This document shows positions 16,223 through 22,779 of a DNA stretch of 46,036 bases, piece by piece. The translations under genes were made by a program, and so were the position numbers. The notes below the pieces were generated by a model. It ran no database searches, was not told where the DNA came from, and saw nothing but the letters and a program-made list of their open reading frames with translations. The stretch's first letter is position 1; every line of letters begins with the position of its first letter. The stretch covers positions 1 to 46,036 of the forward strand of contig CALCGD010000164.1 in assembly GCA_937900875.1 (NCBI GenBank), given 5' to 3'. Source of the DNA: an uncultured Flavobacteriales bacterium. Its GTDB lineage: Bacteria; Bacteroidota; Bacteroidia; UBA10329.

Positions 16223-17631
16223 AAAAGAACAAAATTTTAATAGGGCTTGCACTTGCTGTTGTAGCTCTTTTGGTGGTAGTAGTTGTAGCAAAAAAGAAAG
16301 GACTTGTTGGTGGCGCTCCTTCAGTTAAAGTTGCGGTTGAGGAGGTTACAGAACGAGATATTATTGAGACTGTTTCTGCGAGTGGTAAGATTCAATCTGA
16401 ATCTGAGGTCATAATTAGCCCAGATGTTGCTGGTGAGATAATGGAGCTTCCAGTTAAAGAAGGAGACAAGGTAGTTGCAGGTCAATTATTGGTAAAAATT
16501 GATCCAGACATTCAGCAATCGAACGTGGAAAGATTGCAAGCCGCTTTAAACACGAGTAAGGCAAACCTTGCCAATGCTCAGTCTAGAAAAGCCCAGTCTG
16601 ATGCTAGATTAACGAACTCTAAAGCGAATTTTAATCGAGTAAAGCAACTGTTCGAAGAGAAGGTTGTTTCTCAATCTGAGTACGATGCAACCATTAGTGA
16701 ATTTGAGGTTGCCAAAAGCGATGTTGAAGCAGCGAGCCAGAGCGTTGAGGCTAGTAAGTTCAGCGTAAAAAGCGCTGAAGCTGGGTTGAAAGAGGCAGAG
16801 AAAAATCTGACTAGAACAGAAATTTACTCGCCAGTTACAGGAACCATATCTAAGCTCAATTATGAAAAAGGTGAGCGAGTTGTAGGAACTTCTCAAATGC
16901 AGGGTTCGGAGATTATGAAAATCGCTGACCTGAATGAGATGGAGGTGTTGGTTGAAGTGAACGAAAACGACATCATTCGTGTAGGGTTGGGAGACACTTG
17001 CGATATTGAGGTTGATGCCTATTTGAACCAAGAATTTAAGGGAATTGTTACCAGTATTGCCAACTCTGCTATGTCTTCTGGAATGGGCACAGACCAGATT
17101 ACAAACTTTGAGGTTAAGGTTCGTGTACTTCGTTCTTCTTATTCAGGATTAGTCAACGAAAAACAACCTGATCAATCTCCATTTCGCCCAGGAATGAGCG
17201 CGACTGTCGATATTAGAACCAAGCAGGTGAAAAATGTTTTGGTTGTTCCAATTCAGGCGGTAACTACTCGAAGCCAAAGTGAAATTGACGGGAAATTGGA
17301 AGAGCCGTCTGCGGGTAAAAAGCACCAAGATTCTGCTGAGGATGAGGGTGATGAAGAGACTGAAACAGTAGATGATCCGATAAAAGACGAAGAAGCTGTT
17401 GAAATTGTATTTGTGGAAGAGCGAAACAAGGCGGTAGCTACCACGGTGGTAACTGGTATTCAAGACAATGAGTTTATCCAGATAATATCTGGCCTTTCTA
17501 AAGGAGATAAAGTTGTTGTGGCTCCCTATCGGGCAATTTCCAAAAAGCTTAAGTCGGGCGATGGACTAGAGGTGGTGACAAAGGATGAACTCTATACTTC
17601 TAGTGAGGGAGAAACGCCTGCCGAAGAGTAA
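16219..17631 (+). CDS. Efflux periplasmic adaptor (membrane-fusion protein, HlyD/MacA-like) with acidic insert
   Basis: The 470-residue protein bridges an inner-membrane pump to the TolC-like partner. It has an N-terminal membrane anchor (residues 6-24), a split biotinyl-lipoyl domain (GEIMELPVKEGDKVVAGQLLVKI at 72-94; YSPVTGTISKLN at 203-214), a long alpha-hairpin (about 98-200) and beta-barrel/MP domains. Between VPIQAVTTR and VEIVFVEE lies a low-complexity acidic insert (about 352-395, with EDEGDEETE) that splits the membrane-proximal region. No transporter gene follows; the next gene is tsaB, so the inner-membrane partner must be encoded elsewhere. Confidence 0.9.
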   Translation: MKKNKILIGLALAVVALLVVVVVAKKKGLVGGAPSVKVAVEEVTERDIIETVSASGKIQSESEVIISPDVAGEIMELPVKEGDKVVAGQLLVKIDPDIQQSNVERLQAALNTSKANLANAQSRKAQSDARLTNSKANFNRVKQLFEEKVVSQSEYDATISEFEVAKSDVEAASQSVEASKFSVKSAEAGLKEAEKNLTRTEIYSPVTGTISKLNYEKGERVVGTSQMQGSEIMKIADLNEMEVLVEVNENDIIRVGLGDTCDIEVDAYLNQEFKGIVTSIANSAMSSGMGTDQITNFEVKVRVLRSSYSGLVNEKQPDQSPFRPGMSATVDIRTKQVKNVLVVPIQAVTTRSQSEIDGKLEEPSAGKKHQDSAEDEGDEETETVDDPIKDEEAVEIVFVEERNKAVATTVVTGIQDNEFIQIISGLSKGDKVVVAPYRAISKKLKSGDGLEVVTKDELYTSSEGETPAEE

Positions 17632-17645
17632 TTCGCAGCGTTTCA

Positions 17646-18344
17646 TTGGCTAAAATTCTACACATAGAAAGTTCTACGTTAACCTGCTCGGTTGCAATTG
17701 CGGTTGACGGAAAAACAGTCTCACTTAAAGAGACTCATGACCAATCTTACGCACATTCCGAAAAGCTGGTCGTTTTTATAGATGAAGCTATTAAGAAAGC
17801 AGAGTTAAAACCTGCAGATTTAGATGCTGTGTGCGTAGCAAAAGGCCCTGGGTCTTATACTGGATTGCGGATTGGTGTGTCTGCAGCAAAAGGTCTCTGC
17901 TTCGGACTACAAATCCCACTCATTAGCGTTGGTTCTCTTACTTCAATGGCCCATTGGGCACATTTTCATTACAACGATAAACTGGAGGACTTTAAGCTAC
18001 TTGTGCCTATGATTGACGCGAGAAGAATGGAAGTGTACGCTCAGCAGTTTTACGCTGATTTGAATCCAGCCTCGGCTGTTGAGGCAGTCATTGTTGATGA
18101 GGAAAGTTTTGCTGAAGAATTGGCAACTGGCAAGGTGGTTTTCTTTGGAGATGGCGCTGAAAAATGCACCTCACTTCTCTCATCTAATAATGCCGTTTTT
18201 ATACCCGATTTTCATCCAAGCGCTAGAGGTATGATTACGCTTGCCGAAAGCAAGTTTAGAGCTAAGGAGTTTGAAGATGTTGCCTACTTTGAACCCTATT
18301 ACCTCAAAGATTTCGTGGCTGGAAAGCCTAAAACCATGTTTTAA
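17646..18344 (+). CDS. tsaB: tRNA threonylcarbamoyladenosine biosynthesis protein TsaB
   Basis: TsaB is the dimerisation partner of TsaD in making t6A37 on ANN-decoding tRNAs. The 232-residue product starts at a TTG (17646) with LAKILHIESSTLTCSVAI, contains the conserved GPGSYTGLRIGVSAAKGLC segment and VPMIDARRMEVYAQ, and ends with the PYYLKDF motif common in the family. It lies 14 nt after the adaptor gene and overlaps the next gene by one base (TAATG). Confidence 0.93.
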   Translation: MAKILHIESSTLTCSVAIAVDGKTVSLKETHDQSYAHSEKLVVFIDEAIKKAELKPADLDAVCVAKGPGSYTGLRIGVSAAKGLCFGLQIPLISVGSLTSMAHWAHFHYNDKLEDFKLLVPMIDARRMEVYAQQFYADLNPASAVEAVIVDEESFAEELATGKVVFFGDGAEKCTSLLSSNNAVFIPDFHPSARGMITLAESKFRAKEFEDVAYFEPYYLKDFVAGKPKTMF

Positions 18345-19303
18345 TGAATCGGATTTTTCTACTCATAGTGGCCATTTCGCTTACCGCCTGCGGTGTAGAT
18401 CAATATCCGTTTCGATTTCAAGAATTTGAAGTCCCTTTAGATGGTTATAAATGCTTGGTAATAGGCGATTGGGGAAGAAAAGGAAGCGTGAACCTGAAGG
18501 CCAACGCTTTTATGATGAACGAATTGGCATGCCAAATCTCAGTAAATTCTGTCCTCACAACAGGAGATAATTTCTATTCAAATGGAGTTGAGAACACGGG
18601 CGATGTGCATTGGAACATCACTTTTGAAGATGTTTTTAACGGCAATTGTTTGCAGCCAATTCCGTGGTATCCATCGTTAGGTAACCACGATGTTCGAGGA
18701 AATACAAATGCGCAGATTGAGTATTCTAATCAAAGTAATCGTTGGAATTTGCCAGCAACCTATTATGACCGCTGGGTGATGACTGAAGATTCGGTTTCGG
18801 TTCATTTTGTTGCAGTTGACACTAGCCCGTTTGTACTGGATTACTACGATGACCCAAGTAATTCTGAAATGGAACTTCACATTGCTCAGGCCGATACAGC
18901 GCATCAACTTGCCTGGTTAGATTCTGTGCTTGCATCGGGTAATCCAGACTGGTTGGTGGTTTACGGCCATCATCCAGTTTATTCGGCTGATGGTCATCAT
19001 GGTTCTACAGATGAGTTGATTGAGAAATTTGTTCCTCGCTTTGATGCCAATGGAGTAGATGTGTACTTCTGTGGGCACAACCACTCTTTAGAACTGAGCA
19101 AAACCGCACAGAAAACACTTTACGTTACCTCCGGTGGGGGTTCAATTGGTCAAGACCGAATAGACCTTAAACCGTACAATCTTTTTGGCGTTGCCGAACC
19201 TGGTTTTGTGCTTTCCAGCTTTGCTAAGGATAGTCTTCAGCTTGACTTTATTAGTAAGAATGGAAAGCGGTTATTTAGTTATGTCAATCCTCAAACTCCC
19301 TAA
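18344..19303 (+). CDS. Lipoprotein calcineurin-like phosphoesterase (purple/tartrate-resistant acid phosphatase-like)
   Basis: The 319-residue product has a lipoprotein signal peptide with lipobox LTAC, so it is probably membrane-tethered. The dinuclear metal motifs occur in order: VIGDWGRKG, TGDNFYSNG, LGNHDVRG, YGHHPVYS and CGHNHSLE. The GDWG and GDNFY forms resemble the ACP5/purple acid phosphatase branch. Phosphomonoesters are the likely substrates. It is coupled to tsaB by TAATG, and its last 20 nt overlap the convergent HAD phosphatase gene. Confidence 0.9.
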   Translation: MNRIFLLIVAISLTACGVDQYPFRFQEFEVPLDGYKCLVIGDWGRKGSVNLKANAFMMNELACQISVNSVLTTGDNFYSNGVENTGDVHWNITFEDVFNGNCLQPIPWYPSLGNHDVRGNTNAQIEYSNQSNRWNLPATYYDRWVMTEDSVSVHFVAVDTSPFVLDYYDDPSNSEMELHIAQADTAHQLAWLDSVLASGNPDWLVVYGHHPVYSADGHHGSTDELIEKFVPRFDANGVDVYFCGHNHSLELSKTAQKTLYVTSGGGSIGQDRIDLKPYNLFGVAEPGFVLSSFAKDSLQLDFISKNGKRLFSYVNPQTP

Positions 19304-19886
19304 AATGAGGGTGGTCTGCAATGGCGAGTAACTGATTATCTCCATGGTCATTCCCATAGGCGAATACCTCCGAATAATCTTCCAAATTCAATAGCTGCGT
19401 TACACGATTTACTTTTTCAGCTCCACGACAATTCGGTTTAGAAAGTTCTCCGGTGTAAACACCATTTTGTAGCTCCATTTCGGTGCAAAGAATTTCCAAA
19501 TTCATCTCTTTAACCCAGTCGCCAAGCCATGCATCGCAACTTGCGGTAACAACAATAATTCGATGTCCATTTTCTTTGTGCCAGTTGATTTTATCAATGG
19601 CTTTTGGGAACAGAATCGTAGGAATAATCTCCTTAGTGAAACGCTTTCGCGCATCCGTCATTCGCTCTTCCGACCAACCTTTGTAAAACGAGCGTAAGGC
19701 TTTTACTTTGGTATAATGGCTTTTCACTAGGCCAATCTTCCAGCCAAAAAAGGTCATGAAGCCCATCGCCATGTTGAACACGAAAACAGGGGTTCCATGC
19801 GTGAACTTCATGAAGGCTACAAAGCTGTCTTTGTCGGAAATAGTTCCGTCAAAGTCGAAAAGAGCAAGCGCTTTCTTGTCTACCAT
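19284..19886 (-). CDS. HAD-IB family phosphatase, candidate phosphoribosyl-polyprenyl-phosphate 5'-phosphatase
   Basis: The 200-residue protein is a HAD subfamily IB hydrolase: catalytic DFDGT at 11-15, motif II VTAS at 113-116, Lys158 and motif IV GNDHGD at 178-183. The long helical cap (FMTFFGWKIGLV) is hydrophobic, as in membrane-lipid-related members. It is the last gene of the dprE cassette, and its ATG overlaps the dprE2-like stop (TAATG). In the arabinose-donor route, the 5-phosphate of phosphoribosyl-polyprenyl phosphate must be removed before oxidation; mycobacteria are thought to use a PAP2-type enzyme (Rv3807c). That this HAD enzyme does that step is inferred from position. A SerB-like role is less likely. 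Confidence 0.85.
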   Translation of the reverse strand: MVDKKALALFDFDGTISDKDSFVAFMKFTHGTPVFVFNMAMGFMTFFGWKIGLVKSHYTKVKALRSFYKGWSEERMTDARKRFTKEIIPTILFPKAIDKINWHKENGHRIIVVTASCDAWLGDWVKEMNLEILCTEMELQNGVYTGELSKPNCRGAEKVNRVTQLLNLEDYSEVFAYGNDHGDNQLLAIADHPHFREFED

Positions 19887-20578
19887 TAAAGGCTCATTCG
19901 CTTAAAAATAAATTCAGGAATATTTCGGATAATCAGCATTATCCAGCGCCAAATAGAAACTACATACACCGTATTTTTCTTCGATTTATACCCTCTGAAA
20001 ATTGCTTTTGCCACTTGTTCAGGCGAAGCGGTTACCACTCCTGGAGTAGGTTTGTGCGCCTTCATCTTCGTGTCCACGTAACCTGGTTTTACGGTCATTA
20101 CATGGATTCCTTTTGTGAAGAAATAATTCCGAAGACCATCTAAGTAAGCAGTTACACCCGCTTTGGCACTGCCGTAAACGTAGTTTGAACCTCTGCCTCG
20201 CTCACCCGCAACCGAAGAAATTCCGATGATGCTTCCCGTTCCTCTTTGCGCCATGGCTTTGCTCAAGTGACCAAGAATAGAAACCACTCCAGAGTAGTTG
20301 ACCAACGTAGTTTCTAACGAAAGTTCTGGCGATTGAAAAGCTTCGTCACCTTCGGTTAGCACACCAAATGCGGTGACCACAACATCTGGAAGGGTTTTTA
20401 GATTTTTTACAAATGCTTCGTGAGCCGCAAAATCAATCGCGTCAAATTCAATTTCGGAATCGTTTTTAGGCTTACGAACAGCTAACATTAACTCAAAACG
20501 ATTGCTTTTAAATTCATTAGCAATTGCTTTCGCCATATCACTATTGGCACCAAGAATCAGTATTGTTTTGTTGCTCAT
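19886..20578 (-). CDS. dprE2: DprE2-like NAD(P)H-dependent decaprenylphosphoryl-2-keto-erythro-pentose reductase
   Basis: This 230-residue SDR resembles M. tuberculosis DprE2 (Rv3791) as I recall it: ISSVAGERGRGSNYVYGSAK, with catalytic Ser121/122, Tyr135 and Lys139, matches its SSAAGER and YGSTKAG region, and the C-terminal IPEFIFKRMSL matches IPRSIFRKLPI. DprE2 reduces the 2-keto intermediate from DprE1 to polyprenyl-phosphoryl-arabinose. The nucleotide motif is GANSDMA (10-16) instead of the classical TGxxxGIG, as in the DprE2 branch. The ATG overlaps the dprE1-like stop by 4 nt (ATGA), which fits a DprE1-DprE2 complex made from one mRNA. Confidence 0.9.
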   Translation of the reverse strand: MSNKTILILGANSDMAKAIANEFKSNRFELMLAVRKPKNDSEIEFDAIDFAAHEAFVKNLKTLPDVVVTAFGVLTEGDEAFQSPELSLETTLVNYSGVVSILGHLSKAMAQRGTGSIIGISSVAGERGRGSNYVYGSAKAGVTAYLDGLRNYFFTKGIHVMTVKPGYVDTKMKAHKPTPGVVTASPEQVAKAIFRGYKSKKNTVYVVSIWRWIMLIIRNIPEFIFKRMSL

Positions 20579-21906
20579 ATAATTCCTAACCTGTCAGATT
20601 GTAAAGAACGGAATTTGCAATTCGGGTCAATCTCTGATTTAAATACTCTGAACTGTTCCAGTTTAGGATAACTAGCTTCGAAAAAGTCTCGTTTCATACG
20701 TGAATCTTTGGCGAGGTAAGATCGTCCGCTCATTTCCATCACCATGTCATCCAAACGATTCATTAGCGCCAAGGATTTTTCATTAATAGGAAAATCCAAT
20801 GCCAATTGCAGTCCACGTTTTGGGAACGAAAGCCACCCCTCATTCTGCTCCCCAAACAACTTAAGCACCGCTAAAAATGAACTCTCACCACTCGCTACAA
20901 TCTCCTTCAGAATTCGTTCCATTCCTTCCTTCGCGCCTTCCATCGGAATTACAAATTGATATTGAGCAAAGCCACGAGAACCATACAAGCGATTCCAATT
21001 ATTGGCCACATCCAAAGGATAGAAATAGGCCTCAAAACCAACAGTAGCTGTGCTATCCTTCTTTCTCACCTTACCGTAATACAACGCATTGAAAGTCTTT
21101 ACCGTCCACTTGTTCAAAGCCCAATTTGGAAGATAAAACGGAAATCCAATTTTGGGTTTGGGCGTTTTGTATTTGCTTAAATCATCATTGGGCACTTCCT
21201 TTTTGGTGGCGTGTTCTCCTAAATACAAAAGAGATCTACCAAGGTTTTTGCCAGCCGTTCCGCAATCAATCCAAGCTACCGAGTAAGTGTAGTTTTCATG
21301 CTTTAGAAGGTTTGTAATTACCTCGTCAAGACTCTCGCACTTAATTGTGCGGTTAATGATTTTGGAAGTTTCAATTTTCTTGAGTTGAAAACTTGCTTCT
21401 AGAATCGTTCCTGTAAGCCCCATGCCTCCGCATGTGGCCCAAAACAATTGTTCGTTTTCATTTCGGCTACACTTCAAAGTAGAACCGTTTGCCAACAGCA
21501 AATTGAACCACAGCAAGTGTTGTGAAAAACAACCATCCACATGATGATTTTTGCCATGAATATCTGCTGCAATTGCTCCGCCTACGGTAATAAACTTTGT
21601 GCCAGGAGTTACTGGCAAAAAGAACCCATTAGGTACAATTTCGTCCAAAATATCGTTCAACATTTTACCCGATTGACAGGTGAAAATGCCCGTTTGGACA
21701 TCGAAATCAACAGTTTTGTTAAACGCTTGAGTTTCTAGAATTGACGCGGATAAAGATGAATCGCCATAACTTCTTCCCGCACCCCTTGCAATGTAATTTT
21801 CAAGTGATTCTTGTATCGTTTGAATCTCAGCCGAAGACTTTGGATTTACGACCATCGCTTCAATCTTTGGATAGTTTCCCCAACCAGCTATGTCGGTTTT
21901 GCTCAT
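20575..21906 (-). CDS. dprE1: DprE1-like FAD-dependent decaprenylphosphoryl-beta-D-ribose 2-oxidase
   Basis: DprE1 oxidises the 2'-OH of polyprenyl-phosphoryl-ribose. The 443-residue protein matches the mycobacterial enzyme across its length: ARGAGRSYGDSS (40-51), TVGGAIAADIHGKNHH (107-122, with the FAD-attaching His region), LFWATCGGMGLTG (154-166), GFAQYQFVIP (312-321), LKLFG and YLAKDSR with Lys400 at the position of catalytic Lys418. The residue aligned with Cys387, the covalent benzothiazinone target, is Ala369 (context LQLALDFPI). The core FAD_binding_4/ALO-type fold is clear. It starts 3 nt after the UbiA-like gene and shares an ATGA overlap with dprE2. Confidence 0.93.
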   Translation of the reverse strand: MSKTDIAGWGNYPKIEAMVVNPKSSAEIQTIQESLENYIARGAGRSYGDSSLSASILETQAFNKTVDFDVQTGIFTCQSGKMLNDILDEIVPNGFFLPVTPGTKFITVGGAIAADIHGKNHHVDGCFSQHLLWFNLLLANGSTLKCSRNENEQLFWATCGGMGLTGTILEASFQLKKIETSKIINRTIKCESLDEVITNLLKHENYTYSVAWIDCGTAGKNLGRSLLYLGEHATKKEVPNDDLSKYKTPKPKIGFPFYLPNWALNKWTVKTFNALYYGKVRKKDSTATVGFEAYFYPLDVANNWNRLYGSRGFAQYQFVIPMEGAKEGMERILKEIVASGESSFLAVLKLFGEQNEGWLSFPKRGLQLALDFPINEKSLALMNRLDDMVMEMSGRSYLAKDSRMKRDFFEASYPKLEQFRVFKSEIDPNCKFRSLQSDRLGII

Positions 21907-21909
21907 TGA

Positions 21910-22779
21910 TTAGAAGTATAGCAGATAGCCGAAGGTGAGTAACCACGCAATCACTACCAATCGAATTGGGTTATCCTTCAAAAGGATAAGCGTGGGACTT
22001 CCTGTATTCTCATAAACCAGCGCCAATTGCAAGTATCGCAGAACGCCTAAAAAGACAAATAATGATGTCACATACACATAGGGGCTGCCAACTCTGGCAA
22101 TGACCTCAGGAGAAAGCGTATACATAACGTACGCTACCACAGTAACTGCGCTAAGCATTACCGACACAACATTCACAAATTCCATGCTGTAACCTTCAAT
22201 TGCTTTGCGCACCTGGCGACCTTCATTTTTTAGAATGAGTAAGTCGTCTCTTCGCTTGCCTAAGGCAAGCAGCATAGCAAGTAGAAACGCCATAATATAC
22301 ATCCAACTAGAAATTGGAACTTCAGCAATTACACCTCCAGCAAACAACCGAATCAGGAACCCGAGAGAAATAATCGTAATGTCAATTAGGGCAAATTTCT
22401 TTAGCCACGTTGTGTAAAATAGATTTTGAACTAAGTAGAATACACATGCAGCCAAAAAGAGCTGGTTGATGAAGTAGGCACCTGTGAGAGAGACCACCAA
22501 TAGTACAGCAGCTAAACCGTAAGCGGTACCAACTTTAATCTTTCCAGCGGCAATTGGACGTTCCTTCTTTTCTTTATGCAAACGGTCGGCCGGAGCGTCA
22601 ATAATATCGTTGAAAATGTAAACAGCTGAAGCCGATAAAGAGAAGCAAATGAAGCCAAGAGCCAGCGAAAAAACGGAATCTTCATCTAATGCTTGACCGA
22701 AAAAGGCAGGCAGAAAAATGAAAAGGTTTTTCACCCACTGGTGAACTCGAATTAGTTTCAAAAAGTCTGAAAAAACCAC
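21910..22779 (-). CDS. UbiA-family decaprenyl-phosphate phosphoribosyltransferase-like enzyme
   Basis: The 289-residue polytopic protein belongs to the UbiA subgroup that transfers phosphoribose from PRPP to polyprenyl phosphate (Rv3806c type). It opens with RVHQWVKNLFIFLPAFF, has the Mg-binding NDIIDAPAD motif at 57-65 followed by KERPIAAGKI, then LIDITIISLGFLIRLFAGG (131-149), SSWMYIMAFLLAMLLALGKRRDDL (157-180) and LLKDNPIRL near the C-terminus. GKRRDDL and the SSW segment separate this group from quinone and heme prenyltransferases. About eight to nine membrane helices. It uses GTG, abutting the TAA of the upstream glycosyltransferase with no gap. Confidence 0.9.
   Translation of the reverse strand: MVFSDFLKLIRVHQWVKNLFIFLPAFFGQALDEDSVFSLALGFICFSLSASAVYIFNDIIDAPADRLHKEKKERPIAAGKIKVGTAYGLAAVLLVVSLTGAYFINQLFLAACVFYLVQNLFYTTWLKKFALIDITIISLGFLIRLFAGGVIAEVPISSWMYIMAFLLAMLLALGKRRDDLLILKNEGRQVRKAIEGYSMEFVNVVSVMLSAVTVVAYVMYTLSPEVIARVGSPYVYVTSLFVFLGVLRYLQLALVYENTGSPTLILLKDNPIRLVVIAWLLTFGYLLYF

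Noticed and set aside
14867-17631. A complete MacAB-TolC or RND efflux operon
   Set aside because: Only the outer-membrane and adaptor genes are present; the following gene is clearly tsaB and no transporter gene lies nearby.
20575-21906. FAD oxidase as a gulonolactone/xylitol oxidase
   Set aside because: Sequence follows DprE1 over its whole length (IHGKNHH, GFAQYQFVIP, AKDSR), and the partner gene encodes a DprE2-like reductase.
21910-22779. UbiA-family gene as quinone, heme or chlorophyll prenyltransferase
   Set aside because: The GKRRDDL and SSWMYI motifs and the direct link to dprE1/dprE2-like genes match the polyprenyl-phosphate phosphoribosyltransferase subgroup better.
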